The notes under the pieces: model-generated
What the model was told of the DNA's origin: nothing
Databases searched by the model: none
The model's input: the letters and a program-made list of their open reading frames with translations, nothing else
Assembly: GCA_001485295.1 (NCBI GenBank)
Contig: BBOA01000014.1
Coordinates: forward strand, 1-52,664
DNA: 52,664 bases
Origin: Type-B symbiont of Plautia stali
GTDB lineage: Bacteria; Pseudomonadota; Gammaproteobacteria; Enterobacterales; Enterobacteriaceae
Direction: 5' to 3'
Shown here: positions 1 to 11,090 of the stretch, piece by piece
Numbering within the stretch: the first letter of the stretch is position 1
Layout of the letters: the number at the start of each line of letters is the position of its first letter
Program-made: the position numbers and the translations under genes

Positions 1-29
1 CAAGGTCGCCATTTTTCCCAGCCTCAGCA

Positions 30-420
30 TCAGAACTTGTAGTTAAAGTTCGCGCCGTAGGGCTAGGCTTTACCCACCAAATTAAAGGTATAAGGGCCTT
101 CTTTCACCGTAATATGCTGGCCATGCATATATAAGAAGACCGAGGTGTCGGCGCTCAGCCAGAGACGATCCTAAAGATGGAACGCTTGTTGCCGGAACCG
201 GACTGTCATCAAAGGCAATGCCGGTACGGAAGGAAGGTCCAGTTCTGATCTTAATAATATATCGCATTTTGTTCGACTGGTACCCTGACATCGATGCTAC
301 CACTCCGGTGGAGATACGCCTGTTCCTGCGTACCAAAGGTGAAACTCTGAGTGAAACCTAGCTTCACCAGTATTTCCTGCCGCCGCCGGATCAGCGCAAA
401 TATGTTGATGACCGGCAGAT
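30..420 (-). pseudogene. Remnant of a putative outer-membrane beta-barrel protein (C-terminal part)
   Basis: I do not recognise this gene. On the minus strand a broken frame can be followed that ends in Asn-Tyr-Lys-Phe and a TGA at 30-32. A terminal Phe after alternating polar and aromatic residues is typical of outer-membrane barrels. The frame contains an in-frame TAG about 14 codons before the end and at least one more frame change further upstream, so it cannot make a full protein. It lies downstream of the elaA relic on the same strand. The beta-barrel call rests only on the C-terminal signature and on stretches rich in Tyr, Phe and Gly. Confidence 0.3.
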
Positions 421-429
421 GACGCTAGG

Positions 430-882
430 CTAAAAGAGAAACGGCGAGCCTTTTAGCTCGCCATAGATGTCGCCGACCGCTTGAAAACCGAGGTGCCCAT
501 AGAAATCCTCTAGGTGCGCCTGCGCCGATAGATAAACGCCGCGTCTTGGCCAGTGCTGTTCGCAGCTGCGTAGCACCTGCTCCATCAGCCGGTTGCCGAG
601 GTTCACTCCCCGGGCGCGGGCTGAGACGATAACACGCCCGATCGCTACCGGCGCGGCCTCGTCCGCCGGCGTCAGAATACGCGCGTAAGGCCACCAGCTC
701 ATCGCTGCGCATCCCCAGAATATGGCGGTTATAGGCCACCAGATCCTGACCGTCGAAGTCCAGATAGGGACACAGCTCTGCTCACAACGACGAAAACTTC
801 GCAGCGCAGCGCCAGCAGCGTGTAAAGCTGCTACGAGCTCAGTTCGCTGTGATGCCTGTCCTGCCAGCGAATATCTGAAGGC
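430..882 (-). pseudogene. elaA: elaA pseudogene (GNAT-type acetyltransferase)
   Basis: The minus strand encodes pieces of ElaA, a small GNAT-family N-acetyltransferase of unknown substrate. The pieces include a segment with Asn-Arg-His-Ile-Leu-Gly and Asp-Glu-Leu-Val, the acetyl-CoA-binding core Ile-Gly-Arg-Val-Ile-Val-Ser, and Ala-Gln-Ala-His-Leu near the end. They fall in different frames. An in-frame TAG sits near the N terminus (around 838-841). A frameshift lies near the Val-Val-Glu-Gln motif and another near residue 70. The C terminus is also cut short, ending Gly-Ser-Pro-Phe-Leu-Phe. elaA lies beside nuoN in E. coli as well, which supports the call. Confidence 0.8.
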
Positions 883-910
883 AAAAAAATCAGGAACGCG
901 GGCCTGATTT
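883..910 (-). terminator. Intrinsic terminator of the nuo operon
   Basis: Read on the minus strand, an 8-bp perfect stem (AAATCAGG paired with CCTGATTT) with an 8-nt loop is followed by a T-run. It lies about 20 bases after the nuoN stop codon, where the 13-gene complex I transcript should end. It overlaps the 5' end of the elaA relic. Confidence 0.8.
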
Positions 911-928
911 CACAAGGGTAAATCCAGT

Positions 929-2386
929 TTACATCAGCGGCTGAGCCATCTGCACTAGCGTAATCAGCGGCTGCGGATAGACGCCGAGTAGCAGCACCAA
1001 AATCGCGGAGATCAACACCACCACGCCGCCCGCGGTAAATGCCCAGTTAGCAGGCGTGTCGCGCGTATGCAGCTCCGGCGGGCTGAGGTAGAAGCTTACG
1101 GTGACGCGCAGGTAGTAGTAAAGGCCGATGGCGCTGCCGACGACCACTGCCGCTGTCAGCCACCACAGCTGCGCGTTAACGCCTGATGCGATGACGTAGA
1201 ACTTGCCGATAAAGCCGAGCGTCATCGGGATGCCGGCCAGCGACAGCATCATTACTGTCATCACCGCCGACAACACTGGACGGTGCCAGAACAGGCCGCG
1301 ATAGGAGTAGAGCGAACCGGCGTCTGGGCCGCGATAAGGGCTGGACATTAGGCTGACCACGCCAAACGCGCCGAGGCTGCTGAACAGGTAGCCCGCCAGA
1401 TAAACGCCTGCGGTCTCCAGCGACAGCTGATGAGTTTTCACCGCAATCAGCGCCACCAGCAGGTAGCCGAGATGGGCGATAGAGGAGTAGCCCAGCAGAC
1501 GCTTGATATTGCTCTGAGAAATCGCCATCAGGTTGCCAAATAGAATCGACACGAAGGCGATCAGGCCCAGCACGGTGCGCACCGCCTCGCTGTCGGTCAG
1601 CGGCGCGTACATAAACAAACGCATGATCACGCCGAAGATGGCGATCTTGCTGGTGGTCGCAAGGAAAGTCGACACTGGCGCAGGCGCGCCCTGATAGACG
1701 TCCGGCGTCCAGAGATGGAACGGCACCAGCGACAGCTTAAAGCCGAGGCCGATAATCATCATGCCCAGACCGACTAGTAGCAGCGGCTGCTGGATCATGG
1801 CGTCGTTCAGGCACTCGCCTAGCTTCACGAAGCTCAGGCTGCCGGAGTCGGTATATATCAGCGCGATGCCGAATAGTAGGAAAGAGGAGGCGGCGGCCGA
1901 CAGAGTAGTATATTTCAGCGCCGCTTCTAGCGAATGTTTCTGGCGGAAAGCGTAGCCGATCATGCCGAACAGCGGTAGCGACAGCAGTTCGACGCCGATA
2001 AACAGCGACATCAGATGGTTAGCGCTCGCCAGCACGATGCCGCCGAGCGCCGCGATCAGCACCAGCAGATAGAACTCATCCTTGTTGTCCGGGAAGCCCG
2101 CCAGCCAAGGATAGGCGAAGGTACAGGTCGCCAGACTCGCCAAGATCACTAGCACGGTATAGAACACTGCGTAAGGATCGACCCGTAGCAGCGGCGTCAC
2201 GTCCATTGCGCCCGCCTGCACTACAAACCAGAGCGAAACCAGCGCCAAGTTCAGGCCGATGACCGTCAGCGTGGCGTTAACAAAGTGATTGCGTTGCCAA
2301 GCAATGGACAGCATCAGAACCACCACCGTCAATCCGACGACCAACAGCGGCAGCAACGCGAGCAATTGTTGAAAAGTTATTGTCAT
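929..2386 (-). CDS. nuoN: NADH:quinone oxidoreductase subunit N
   Basis: This is an antiporter-like membrane subunit of respiratory complex I, one of the three proton-pumping modules in the inner membrane. The 485-residue product matches the E. coli length. It is almost wholly hydrophobic, starts Met-Thr-Ile-Thr-Phe-Gln-Gln, and holds the proton-translocation core in the middle, including [13 protein letters not shown] around residues 217-230. It is the last gene of the nuo operon, six bases after nuoM, and is followed by an intrinsic terminator. Nothing in the frame is broken. Confidence 0.97.
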   Translation of the reverse strand: MTITFQQLLALLPLLVVGLTVVVLMLSIAWQRNHFVNATLTVIGLNLALVSLWFVVQAGAMDVTPLLRVDPYAVFYTVLVILASLATCTFAYPWLAGFPDNKDEFYLLVLIAALGGIVLASANHLMSLFIGVELLSLPLFGMIGYAFRQKHSLEAALKYTTLSAAASSFLLFGIALIYTDSGSLSFVKLGECLNDAMIQQPLLLVGLGMMIIGLGFKLSLVPFHLWTPDVYQGAPAPVSTFLATTSKIAIFGVIMRLFMYAPLTDSEAVRTVLGLIAFVSILFGNLMAISQSNIKRLLGYSSIAHLGYLLVALIAVKTHQLSLETAGVYLAGYLFSSLGAFGVVSLMSSPYRGPDAGSLYSYRGLFWHRPVLSAVMTVMMLSLAGIPMTLGFIGKFYVIASGVNAQLWWLTAAVVVGSAIGLYYYLRVTVSFYLSPPELHTRDTPANWAFTAGGVVVLISAILVLLLGVYPQPLITLVQMAQPLM

Positions 2387-2392
2387 GACGAA

Positions 2393-3913
2393 TTACGGCC
2401 TTGTAGTTGAAATTGAAGCTGTAAACCACTGCTGAATATTGTTCATCGCGGCATGGGAGGTATCCAGAATCGGCTGCGGGTAGTCCCCCAGCAGCACCAG
2501 CAGGACCACCAGCACCATGATCATCGTGAACTCACGCGGCGACATGCCCGGCAGCGAATCTTTCGATTTTGCTTTACCGTAGTAAGCGCGCTGCATCATG
2601 ATCAGAGAGTAAACCGAGGCGAAAACTAAGCCGAAGGTGGCGATGACGATAATCACTGGCACTACCTGAAAACTGCCCGTCAGGATCATAACTTCGCCCG
2701 CGAAGTTGCCGGTGCCCGGCATCCCGAGGTTGGCCACCGCGAAGAAGAGCGACAGTCCAGGGATCCATTTAATGCGTGACCAGAGGCCGCCCATCTGACG
2801 CATATCGCGCGTGTGCAGACGCTCATAGAGCTGGCCGCACAGGATAAACAGCGCCGCAGCGGAGAGGCCGTGGGCGATCATCTGCACCACTGCGCCCTGG
2901 AAGGCGAGCTCGTTGCCGGTATAAATAGCAATCAGCACGAAGCCCATATGCGAAATCGAGGTGTAAGCGATCAGGCGCTTGATGTCAGTCTGCGAGAAGG
3001 CCATCCAGGCGCCGTAGAAGATACCGATAATGCCTAGCCACATGGCGATCTGCGCAAACTCCGCCGAGGCGTTGGGGAACAGCGGCAGGCTAAAGCGCAG
3101 CAGGCCGTAGGCCGCGGTTTTCAACAGAATGCCCGCCAGATCCACCGAGCCGGCGGTCGGCGCCTGGCTGTGCGCGTCAGGCAGCCAGCCGTGCAGCGGC
3201 ACCACTGGCATTTTGACCGCGAAGGCGATAAAGAAGCCCAGCATCAGCAGGTATTCTACCGTATGGGACATTGGCGTTTTCAGCAGCTGTTCGTAGTTGA
3301 ACGTCCAGACACCAGTGGTGTTGTAGTGGACGAACACCAGCGCCAGAATCGCAATCAGCATCACCAAGCCCGAGGACTGGGTATAGATGAAAAACTTGGT
3401 GGCGGCGGTGATACGGGTTTTACCGTCGGATGCCTTATGACCCCAGAGCGCGATGAGGAAGTACATCGGTACCAACATCATCTCCCAGAAGGAGAAGAAC
3501 AGGAACATGTCGATGGCGAGGAAGACGCCGATGACGCCACCAAGGATCCACATCAGGTTGAGGTGGAAAAAGCCCTGATACTTCTCAATTTCGTTCCAGG
3601 AACAGAGCACTGCCATTAGGCCGAGCAGGCCGGTCAGCACTACCATCAGCAGCGACAGGCCGTCCAGCGCCAGATGGAAGCTGATGCCGAAACGCGGGAT
3701 CCACGCCACGGAGAACTCCGACTGCCACTGATGCATGCCATCCGCCTGCATCAGTAAATAGCCGCCCTGCAGCCAGAGCTGCAGCGAAAGCGCCAGCGTC
3801 AAGCCCATGGTGATCAGGGCTATCCAGCGCGGCGTTTTCACGCTGAGACGCTCAGCCAGCCAGCAGAGCAAGCCGCCGAAGAATGGAATGATTATTAGCC
3901 AAGGTAATAGCAC
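2393..3913 (-). CDS. nuoM: NADH:quinone oxidoreductase subunit M
   Basis: This is the second antiporter-like, proton-pumping subunit of complex I. I place the start at a GTG (3911-3913) giving Met-Leu-Leu-Pro-Trp-Leu-Ile, which matches the known NuoM N terminus and gives 506 residues (509 in E. coli). An AAGGGA ribosome-binding site precedes it. The frame is open further upstream, but that extension is Cys- and Lys-rich and unlike any NuoM. The core segment with Lys-Met-Pro-Val-Val-Pro-Leu-His-Gly-Trp-Leu-Pro-Asp-Ala-His is present. The gap to nuoL is about 139 bases and carries a hairpin. Confidence 0.96.
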   Translation of the reverse strand: MLLPWLIIIPFFGGLLCWLAERLSVKTPRWIALITMGLTLALSLQLWLQGGYLLMQADGMHQWQSEFSVAWIPRFGISFHLALDGLSLLMVVLTGLLGLMAVLCSWNEIEKYQGFFHLNLMWILGGVIGVFLAIDMFLFFSFWEMMLVPMYFLIALWGHKASDGKTRITAATKFFIYTQSSGLVMLIAILALVFVHYNTTGVWTFNYEQLLKTPMSHTVEYLLMLGFFIAFAVKMPVVPLHGWLPDAHSQAPTAGSVDLAGILLKTAAYGLLRFSLPLFPNASAEFAQIAMWLGIIGIFYGAWMAFSQTDIKRLIAYTSISHMGFVLIAIYTGNELAFQGAVVQMIAHGLSAAALFILCGQLYERLHTRDMRQMGGLWSRIKWIPGLSLFFAVANLGMPGTGNFAGEVMILTGSFQVVPVIIVIATFGLVFASVYSLIMMQRAYYGKAKSKDSLPGMSPREFTMIMVLVVLLVLLGDYPQPILDTSHAAMNNIQQWFTASISTTRP

Positions 3914-4019
3914 TGGGGTTTCCCTTTTTTCTGCCTGTGTTCGGGCTATCTTGCACGCTATTTCGCAGCTGGCAGTACCGATACCTTTTACATTAGGCAA
4001 TTTTAACATTCTTGACCAA

Positions 4020-4040
4020 GGACGGCTCGCCGAGCCGTCC
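4020..4040. other. Intercistronic palindrome between nuoL and nuoM
   Basis: GGACGGCTCG and CGAGCCGTCC form a perfect 10-base inverted repeat around a single central base. It sits in the only sizeable gap inside the distal half of the operon, directly after nuoL. There is no T-run, so it is more likely an mRNA-stability or processing hairpin than a terminator. Confidence 0.7.
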
Positions 4041-4052
4041 CGCTCATCAACC

Positions 4053-5888
4053 TTAAAGCACCTGCATCAGCGCCAGCACCACCACGGCGCCGATGCTCAT
4101 AGAGGCGACATACCAGCGCAGATAGCCGTTTTCGCTGACCACCAAGCCTTTATTAGCGATACGTAACACCAGCGCAGGCAGGTTCATCACCGCATTCAGC
4201 GGATCGCGCTGCAACAGCCAAGCGATGCCGAGATAAGGTTTGACAAATACTTTTTCGTACAGCCAGTCGAAGCCCCAAGCGGCGAACCACCAAGTGCCGA
4301 AGAAACGGCCCGGCGCGCTGTTAGCGACGCGGCTGACCAGCTGACGTTTGCCCAGCCAGAGCGCCGCGGCGATCAGGATGCCGACCACGGCGGCCACGCC
4401 AGAGGCGATCTCCAGTCCGACCTTGCCCGCTTCGCCTGCTTCACTGTGTGGCAGCACGCCCGCCAGCGGCGGCGTAATCAGCGCACCGACGAAGGTCGAC
4501 AGCACCAGCAGCACAATCAGCGGCAGATGATGAGTAATGCCTTTGCCCGCATGGGCGTGGATCTTCTCTTCTCCATGGAACACGATGAAAATCATACGGA
4601 AGGTATAAATTGATGTCAGGAACGCGCCTACTAGGCCCGCTGCCATCAGATTGATGTGGCCGTTCGCCAGCGCGCCGAACAGGATCTCATCTTTACTGTA
4701 AAAGCCCGCGGTAATCAGCGGCAGCGCGGCCAGCGCGGCACCGCCCACTAGGAAGCAGACGTAGACCAGCGGAATGCTTTTACGCAGGCCGCCCATTTTA
4801 AAGATGTTCTGTTCGTGGTGGCAGGCGAGGATCACTGAACCGGACGAGAGGAACAGCAGCGCTTTAAAGAAGGCGTGCGTCATCAGGTGGAAAATCGCCG
4901 CGTCCCAAGCGTGCACGCCAAGCGCTAAGAACATGTAGCCGATCTGGCTCATGGTCGAATAAGCCAGCACGCGCTTGATATCGGTCTGCACTAGCGCAGC
5001 AAAGCCCGCCAGCACCAGCATGATCGCGCCGACAATGCCCACCAGATGCAGCACCCTCGGCGTCAGCAGGAATAGGTCGTGGCTGCGGGCAATCAGATAG
5101 ACACCCGCCGTCACCATGGTCGCGGCGTGGATCAGCGCCGACACCGGCGTCGGGCCGGCCATCGCGTCCGCCAGCCATGTCTGCAGCGGCAGCTGCGCCG
5201 ATTTACCGACCGCGCCGCCCAGCAGCATCAGCGTCGCCCAATGCAGCATATCGTCGTCCGCCGCAAAGTGCTGCGGCGCCAGCTCCATCATCTCACGGAA
5301 GTTAAGCGTGCCCAGCTCATTGTAGAGAATAAACAGCGCAAAGGCGAGAAAGACGTCTCCGACGCGGGTGATGATAAAGGCCTTCATCGCCGCTTTGCCG
5401 TTTTCCGGGTTGCTGTAGTAGAAGCCGATCAGCAGATAGGAGCAAAGCCCTACCCCTTCCCAGCCAAGATACATCAGCATCAGGTTATCGGCCACCACCA
5501 CCACCACCATGCTTGCGATGAACAGGTTGGTGTAGGCGAAAAAGCGCGAGTAGCCCTCTTCGCCGCGCATATACCAAGAGGCGAACATATGGATCAGGAA
5601 TCCGACGCCGGTCACTACCGACAGCATGGTGAGTGACAGGCCGTCCAGCGTCAAATTGACTTTGATGTCGAAGTTGCTGACCTGCATCCATGTCCAGAGC
5701 ACCTGGGTAAAGGGCTGCTGGCCGTTGGCGAAAAAGTCGATGCCGACATACAGCGTCACCAGCGCTGCCAAGCCCACCGAGCCCATGCCGATCGCGGCCG
5801 ACATGTTCTCCGACCAGCGACCACTAGAAAACGCCAACAGTAGAAAGCCCATTAGCGGAAAAAGGATTGTTAAGTAGAGAAGATTCAT
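4053..5888 (-). CDS. nuoL: NADH:quinone oxidoreductase subunit L
   Basis: This is the most distal and largest antiporter-like subunit of complex I. It carries the long lateral helix along the membrane arm. The product is 611 residues (613 in E. coli) and starts Met-Asn-Leu-Leu-Tyr-Leu-Thr. The conserved pump core ([16 protein letters not shown]) lies near residues 228-243. The start overlaps the nuoK stop by 4 bases, so the two are probably translationally coupled. The frame is intact. Confidence 0.97.
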   Translation of the reverse strand: MNLLYLTILFPLMGFLLLAFSSGRWSENMSAAIGMGSVGLAALVTLYVGIDFFANGQQPFTQVLWTWMQVSNFDIKVNLTLDGLSLTMLSVVTGVGFLIHMFASWYMRGEEGYSRFFAYTNLFIASMVVVVVADNLMLMYLGWEGVGLCSYLLIGFYYSNPENGKAAMKAFIITRVGDVFLAFALFILYNELGTLNFREMMELAPQHFAADDDMLHWATLMLLGGAVGKSAQLPLQTWLADAMAGPTPVSALIHAATMVTAGVYLIARSHDLFLLTPRVLHLVGIVGAIMLVLAGFAALVQTDIKRVLAYSTMSQIGYMFLALGVHAWDAAIFHLMTHAFFKALLFLSSGSVILACHHEQNIFKMGGLRKSIPLVYVCFLVGGAALAALPLITAGFYSKDEILFGALANGHINLMAAGLVGAFLTSIYTFRMIFIVFHGEEKIHAHAGKGITHHLPLIVLLVLSTFVGALITPPLAGVLPHSEAGEAGKVGLEIASGVAAVVGILIAAALWLGKRQLVSRVANSAPGRFFGTWWFAAWGFDWLYEKVFVKPYLGIAWLLQRDPLNAVMNLPALVLRIANKGLVVSENGYLRWYVASMSIGAVVVLALMQVL

Positions 5889-6187
5889 CCGCGCATCTCG
5901 CTCACAGTATCAATGTTCAGCGTCTGACGACGACGATAGAGCTGGAGCAGCAGCGCCAAGCCAATGCTGGCTTCCGCCGCCGCTAGGCTGATCGCTAGGA
6001 TATACATCACCTGTCCGTCTGCCTGTCCCCGGTAGCTGCCCGCGACAACCAGCGCCAGCGCGGCCGCGTTGATCATGATTTCCAAGCCGATCAGCATAAA
6101 CAGCAGGTTGCGGCGCAGCACAAGTGACGTCAGTCCAAGGACAAACAGTACGGCGGCCAAAATTAAGCCGTGTTGTAACGGGATCAT
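5885..6187 (-). CDS. nuoK: NADH:quinone oxidoreductase subunit K
   Basis: This is a small three-helix membrane subunit of complex I (MrpC-like) that takes part in the proton path of the membrane arm. It has 100 residues, the same as in E. coli. The conserved Glu of the second helix lies in Leu-Ile-Gly-Leu-Glu-Ile-Met-Ile-Asn and the second conserved Glu in Ala-Ala-Ala-Glu-Ala-Ser. It overlaps both nuoJ and nuoL by 4 bases, an arrangement that keeps subunit synthesis balanced. Confidence 0.97.
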   Translation of the reverse strand: MIPLQHGLILAAVLFVLGLTSLVLRRNLLFMLIGLEIMINAAALALVVAGSYRGQADGQVMYILAISLAAAEASIGLALLLQLYRRRQTLNIDTVSEMRG

Positions 6188-6723
6188 ACGTGCTCCTCCT
6201 TATTGGCGTCACGGTTGCTCAGCGCTTCGCCCTGACGCTCTTCGTGTCCGACGTGGAACGCCACCACCAGACCGGCCAGCAGCAGCATCGAGGCAAATTC
6301 CACCGCCAGCACGTAAGGCCCGAACAAGCTGATGCCGACCGCTTTAGTATCGATCACCGTGCCATCGATGCCCTGATCGTTAGCGGTCATAATGGCGTAA
6401 ACCATCACCAGCAGCAGCAGCAGCGACACGATGCCCGTACCAATCCACAGTGACGGCTGCAGCCAATCGCGCTCCTGCTTCACCGTGGCGTTGCCTAGGT
6501 TGAGCATCATTACCACGAAGACGAACAGCACCATAATGGCACCGGCGTAAACAATGATCTCTAGTGCGCCGGCGAAGTAGGCGCCGAGCGAAAAGAAGAC
6601 GCCCGCGATAGAGAGCACAGATACGATCAGGTACAGCAGCGCATGTACCGGGTTGGTGTGGGTGATAACGCGTAGCGTCGTCAACACAGCCACCAGTCCG
6701 CAAAGATAAAACGCAATTTCCAT
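6184..6723 (-). CDS. nuoJ: NADH:quinone oxidoreductase subunit J
   Basis: This is a five-helix membrane subunit of complex I next to NuoK. I chose the ATG at 6721-6723 (Met-Glu-Ile-Ala-Phe-Tyr-Leu-Cys-Gly), which gives 179 residues against 184 in E. coli. The frame is open upstream into nuoI sequence but that part is basic and not NuoJ-like. The conserved helix [16 protein letters not shown] is present. The gap to nuoI is about 10 bases. Confidence 0.95.
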   Translation of the reverse strand: MEIAFYLCGLVAVLTTLRVITHTNPVHALLYLIVSVLSIAGVFFSLGAYFAGALEIIVYAGAIMVLFVFVVMMLNLGNATVKQERDWLQPSLWIGTGIVSLLLLLVMVYAIMTANDQGIDGTVIDTKAVGISLFGPYVLAVEFASMLLLAGLVVAFHVGHEERQGEALSNRDANKEEHV

Positions 6724-6733
6724 GCTTGGTTCC

Positions 6734-7276
6734 TTAAGGTAACAAGCTTTTGACGTCAATAGGTTTGGCTTCGTTTTCCGCGTCGCCCTTCTCTTTCCTT
6801 TCGATCGCCATACCTGCCATGCGGTAGAAGTTGTACTCAGGATATTTGCCCGGGCCAGAGATGAGCAGATCCTCTTTCTCATAAACCAGATCCTGACGCT
6901 TGAACTCGCCCAGTTCGAAATCGGGCGTCAGCTGGATCGCTGTAGTCGGACACGCCTCTTCGCACATCCCGCAGAAAATGCAGCGCGAGAAGTTGATGCG
7001 GAAGAATTCCGGGTACCAGCGTCCATCTTTGGTCTCGGCTTTCTGCAGCGAGATACAGCTAACTGGACAGGCTACCGCGCAAAGGTTGCAGGCGACGCAG
7101 CGCTCTTCGCCGTCGGGATCGCGCGTCAGCACGATACGGCCGCGATAGCGCGGCGGCAGATAGACCGGTTCTTCTGGATACATCTGCGTTTCGCGTTTGG
7201 CGAAGGCGTGCATGCCGATCATCCAGATACTCCGCACTGTCGTGCCGAAGCCAACGACAATATCTTTTAAAGTCAT
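6734..7276 (-). CDS. nuoI: NADH:quinone oxidoreductase subunit I (8Fe ferredoxin type)
   Basis: This peripheral-arm subunit carries the two 4Fe-4S clusters (N6a, N6b) that pass electrons toward NuoB. Both cysteine motifs are complete: [12 protein letters not shown] around residues 60-71 and [12 protein letters not shown] around 99-110. The length is 180 residues, as in E. coli. It lies 11 bases after nuoH in the operon. Confidence 0.97.
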   Translation of the reverse strand: MTLKDIVVGFGTTVRSIWMIGMHAFAKRETQMYPEEPVYLPPRYRGRIVLTRDPDGEERCVACNLCAVACPVSCISLQKAETKDGRWYPEFFRINFSRCIFCGMCEEACPTTAIQLTPDFELGEFKRQDLVYEKEDLLISGPGKYPEYNFYRMAGMAIERKEKGDAENEAKPIDVKSLLP

Positions 7277-7287
7277 CTCAAAACCCC

Positions 7288-8265
7288 TTACTGCGCCTTG
7301 TACAAAATCACTGCGGCGGTCGCTAGCAGGTTCAACAGCGTCAACGGCAGACAGACTTTCCAGCCGAACGACAGCACCTGGTCATAGCGTGGACGCGGGA
7401 GCGCAGCACGAATCAGAATAAACATCACCATAAAGAACACCGTTTTCAGGGAGAACCAAATGAACGGCGGCAGGAACGGACCCTGCCAGCCGCCGAAAAA
7501 CAGCGTTACGATCAGCGCCGAAACAATAGTGATCGCTACATATTCGCCGACGAAGAACAGACCGAACTTCATGCCAGCGTATTCAATGTGGTAGCCATCC
7601 GCCAGCTCCTGCTCCGCTTCCGGCTGGTCAAACGGATGACGGTGACACACCGCCACGCCCGCGATGCAGAAGGTAAGGAAGCCAAAGAACTGCGGGATGA
7701 TGTTCCACAGGTGCGCCTGACTTTCGACAATAGCGGTCATATTGAACGAACCCGCCTGCGCCACCACGCCCATCAGCGACAGACCGAGAAACACTTCGTA
7801 GCTCAGCGTCTGCGCGGAGGCGCGCATCGCGCCCAGCAGTGAATATTTGTTGTTGCTCGACCAGCCGGCGAACAGCACCGCGTACACCGCCAGACACGCC
7901 ATCATCAAGAAGAACAGTAGCCCGATGTTCAGGTCGGTCACCATCCAGCTCGGCGATACCGGCACGATGGCGAACGCCAGCAGCAGGGAGACGAACGCGA
8001 TTACCGGCGCTAAGGTAAAGATAAAGCGGTCGGTAAAGGGCGGCACCCAGTCCTCTTTAAAAAACATCTTGATCATATCCGCCACGAGCTGCAGCGAGCC
8101 GCCCCAGCCCACGCGGTTCGGTCCGTAGCGATTCTGCCACATGCCGAGCAGGCGACGTTCGGCGAAGCTCATAAAGGCGCCGAACGCCACCACTACCAGC
8201 AGAATGACGATCGCCTTTACTACAGTCAGAATGATGTCGATAACGTCCGGTGTTAACCAGCTCAT
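7288..8265 (-). CDS. nuoH: NADH:quinone oxidoreductase subunit H
   Basis: This eight-helix membrane subunit forms the quinone-binding chamber at the junction of the two arms of complex I. It has 325 residues, identical to E. coli in length. The acidic loop [14 protein letters not shown], essential for coupling, is intact. The start overlaps the nuoG stop by 4 bases. Confidence 0.97.
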   Translation of the reverse strand: MSWLTPDVIDIILTVVKAIVILLVVVAFGAFMSFAERRLLGMWQNRYGPNRVGWGGSLQLVADMIKMFFKEDWVPPFTDRFIFTLAPVIAFVSLLLAFAIVPVSPSWMVTDLNIGLLFFLMMACLAVYAVLFAGWSSNNKYSLLGAMRASAQTLSYEVFLGLSLMGVVAQAGSFNMTAIVESQAHLWNIIPQFFGFLTFCIAGVAVCHRHPFDQPEAEQELADGYHIEYAGMKFGLFFVGEYVAITIVSALIVTLFFGGWQGPFLPPFIWFSLKTVFFMVMFILIRAALPRPRYDQVLSFGWKVCLPLTLLNLLATAAVILYKAQ

Positions 8266-10985
8266 TGCGCCGCCTCCTGCAGTTTGTCAATGTGCGCACC
8301 CGCCAAGAACGGCGGCACGCCCGGCATACCCAGCGGCAGGCCAATTTGTCCCGGCTGCAGCACGCTGGAGAGGCGCACCGGCAGTCGCAGGGTTTCACCC
8401 GAACAGCTGAACTCTACAGCCGCGCCTTCGTTTACGCCCAGCTTCGCCGCGTCCTGTTGGCTGAGCACCAACATCGGCTGCGGCATGCGTTTCTGGAATA
8501 CCGGTGAACGCTGGGTCATCTCTTCGCTGCCGAACAGCTGATAGTAAGGCGCCACGCGCCACCGCTCGCCGCTGACAAAGGCGGTCGGCACCTGGGTAAA
8601 CCACGGCAACGACGCCTCGCTCGCCTCAAACAGACGCACGCCCGGATCGCCGTTGCGCAGATTGCCTCCCACTTCGGCCTGGAATTTGTTCCATGCCTGT
8701 GGTGAGTTCCAGCCTGGCGCCCAGGCGAAGGGGATCTGCGAACGCGGCGCGCTCGGCTGGTTGTTGCCTTCCATCGAGAAGGCGAACATGGTGTCTTTAT
8801 CCTGCGGCTGACGCGGCTCGTGCACGCTGATATTGGCGCGCGCGGCGGTACGGCCGCTGGAGCGGGTCGGCGAACGCGCCAGTTTCTGACCACGAATGCG
8901 GAAGCTGGCGTCCGGCGCCGCTTCTTTGATGCCTTGAAGCTGCGGCAGCTTCGCTACCACTGCATCGATAACGTGATCGAGCTGTGTCCAGTCGATATGA
9001 CGACTTTCCAGCATGCTGTGCAGCGAGTGCAGCCAGCGCCAGCTCTCCAGCATCACGATGCTGTGGTCGTAGTAGGTGGGATCGTAAACTTGGAAGAAGC
9101 GCTGCGCGCGGCCTTCGTGGTTGATCGAGGTGCCATCGCTTTCGGCGAAGCTGGCGGTCGAGAGCACCAGACCCGCTTTCTCCAGCGTCGCGGTGTGCTG
9201 ATGATCGACCACAATGACGTTTGAGGCGTTCGCCAGCGCCGCATTGACCTGCGCTTTCGGCGCGTGACGGTAGAGATCGTTCTCCAGCACCACCAACGTA
9301 TCCGCGTCACCGTTACATAGCTGCTCCAACGCGCTGTCGAGCGTGTTGCCGCCCATCAGCCCTAGGCCGATGCTGTTCGCCGCGCCGGCCAGCAGCGTAA
9401 TGCCAACGTCGGCGCCGCGCGCTTTCAGCGCTTTAGCCACGTTAGCCGCCGCTTCGATCATCGCCGTGCTGCCGGAATGAGTGCCGGAAATAATCAGTGG
9501 TTTTTTCGCCCCGGCTAGCACCTGCACCACCACGTCCAGCTTGCCGTTCAGACTGCCGTCGAAATCGCTTACCGCGGGCGCGGTCTTATCCAGCGCGCTG
9601 GCGATAGCGAAGCCGAGACGGGCCTGGTCTTCTACCGGCGCGTGGTAGCTCCACGCGGCGATATCGTCAAGGCGGGTTTCGTCGACGTTGGTGACGAACA
9701 GCGGATGTTTAGCGTGCTGACCGATATTCAGAATCGCGGCGATCTGCCAGTCGGCGACTTTCTGCGCCGCGGCCATGTCGCGCGCTTTGCCTTTGACCGC
9801 CTGACGCACGGAGAGCGCCACGCGCGCGCCGACTTGGGTTAGATCTTCGCCCAGTACCAGCACCGCATCATAGCTTTCGATTTCGCGCAGCGACGGCGTG
9901 TAGATGCCGCTTTCGCACAGCACTTTAAGCATCAGCTCCAGACGCGCCTGCTCTCCCGCCGTCATGCCGGTCGAGAAGTTTTCCGCGCCGACTAGCTCGC
10001 GCAAGGCGAAGTTGCTTTCGACGCTGGCGCGCGGCGAGCCGATACCGATCACGCGCTTCGCCTGACGTAGCGTGTCGGCCGCGGCGTTGACCGCCTGTTC
10101 CGCATTGAGCTGGACCCAGTCGTTGCCGCGCAGCTGCATCGGATGACGCGGGCGATCGGCGCGGTTAACGTAGCCGTAGCCGAAACGGCCGCGATCGCAT
10201 AGGAAGTAGTGGTTGACAGTGCCGTTGTAACGGCTTTCGATACGACGCAACTCGCCGTAGCGCTCGCCGGGGCTGATGTTGCAGCCGACACAGCACTGCT
10301 GGCAGATGCTCGGCGCGAACTGCATATCCCATTTACGGTTATAACGTTCGGAGTGAGTTTTGTCGGTAAAGACGCCAGTCGGACAGATCTCCACCAAGTT
10401 GCCGGAGAATTCGCTCTCCAACGTACCCTCTTCCGGTCGGCCGAAGTAGACGTTGGCGTGCGCGCCGTAGACGCCCAGATCTTTGCCGTCGGCGTACTCC
10501 TTGTAGTAGCGCACGCAGCGATAGCAGGCGATGCAGCGGTTCATCTCATGGGAAATAAACGGGCCGAGGTCCTGATTCTGGTGGGTACGCTTGGTAAAGC
10601 GGTAGCGGCGGAAGCTATGGCCGGTCATCACCGTCATATCCTGTAGATGACAGTTGCCGCCCTCTTCGCACACTGGACAGTCGTGAGGGTGGTTGGTCAT
10701 CAGCCACTCCACCACGCTTTCGCGAAACTCTTTCGCTTCGCCGTCGTCGATAGAGATAAAGGTGCCGTCGGAGGCCGGCGTCATGCAGGACATGACGAGA
10801 CGGCCGCGGGTATCTTCGGCATTCTGGAACTGCTTCACCGCGCACTGGCGGCAAGCCCCAACGCTTCCCAGCGCTGGATGCCAGCAAAAATAAGGAATAT
10901 CAAGGCCCAGAGAGAGACACGCCTGTAGCAGGTTGTCCGCTCCGTTCACATCATATTCTTTACCGTCTACATGGATTATAGCCAT
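8262..10985 (-). CDS. nuoG: NADH:quinone oxidoreductase subunit G
   Basis: This is the largest peripheral subunit, holding several iron-sulfur clusters of the NADH-to-quinone wire. I start at the ATG 10983-10985 (Met-Ala-Ile-Ile-His-Val-Asp-Gly-Lys), giving 907 residues (908 in E. coli). An ATG three codons upstream sits too close to the GGAAG ribosome-binding site. N-terminal 2Fe-2S cysteines, the [10 protein letters not shown] motif, Cys-Ile-Ala-Cys-Tyr-Arg-Cys and the extra N7 motif (Cys-Gln-Gln-Cys with a later Cys-Asp-Arg-Gly) are all present. The C-terminal half is a molybdopterin-enzyme-like fold. Confidence 0.96.
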   Translation of the reverse strand: MAIIHVDGKEYDVNGADNLLQACLSLGLDIPYFCWHPALGSVGACRQCAVKQFQNAEDTRGRLVMSCMTPASDGTFISIDDGEAKEFRESVVEWLMTNHPHDCPVCEEGGNCHLQDMTVMTGHSFRRYRFTKRTHQNQDLGPFISHEMNRCIACYRCVRYYKEYADGKDLGVYGAHANVYFGRPEEGTLESEFSGNLVEICPTGVFTDKTHSERYNRKWDMQFAPSICQQCCVGCNISPGERYGELRRIESRYNGTVNHYFLCDRGRFGYGYVNRADRPRHPMQLRGNDWVQLNAEQAVNAAADTLRQAKRVIGIGSPRASVESNFALRELVGAENFSTGMTAGEQARLELMLKVLCESGIYTPSLREIESYDAVLVLGEDLTQVGARVALSVRQAVKGKARDMAAAQKVADWQIAAILNIGQHAKHPLFVTNVDETRLDDIAAWSYHAPVEDQARLGFAIASALDKTAPAVSDFDGSLNGKLDVVVQVLAGAKKPLIISGTHSGSTAMIEAAANVAKALKARGADVGITLLAGAANSIGLGLMGGNTLDSALEQLCNGDADTLVVLENDLYRHAPKAQVNAALANASNVIVVDHQHTATLEKAGLVLSTASFAESDGTSINHEGRAQRFFQVYDPTYYDHSIVMLESWRWLHSLHSMLESRHIDWTQLDHVIDAVVAKLPQLQGIKEAAPDASFRIRGQKLARSPTRSSGRTAARANISVHEPRQPQDKDTMFAFSMEGNNQPSAPRSQIPFAWAPGWNSPQAWNKFQAEVGGNLRNGDPGVRLFEASEASLPWFTQVPTAFVSGERWRVAPYYQLFGSEEMTQRSPVFQKRMPQPMLVLSQQDAAKLGVNEGAAVEFSCSGETLRLPVRLSSVLQPGQIGLPLGMPGVPPFLAGAHIDKLQEAAQ

Positions 10986-11005
10986 AGTGAACATGCTTCC
11001 GTAAA

Positions 11006-11024
11006 GCTCGTTAGGGACGAGCGT
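11006..11024. other. Small hairpin in the nuoF-nuoG gap
   Basis: GCTCGT and ACGAGC form a 6-bp stem around a 5-base loop in the roughly 105-base gap upstream of nuoG. It has no T-run. It may affect nuoG translation or mRNA stability, but nothing in the sequence proves a function. Confidence 0.35.
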
Positions 11025-11090
11025 TAATCATATTCTTGTCCTGAGCGTCCTAGGCAGCGGCGCATGGCCGTTTCCGTGTGCTGCGGTGAA

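Noticed and set aside
3170..3619. Plus-strand open frame opposite nuoM, rich in His, Glu and Gln
   Set aside because: Shadow of nuoM; no start signals and no recognisable domain.
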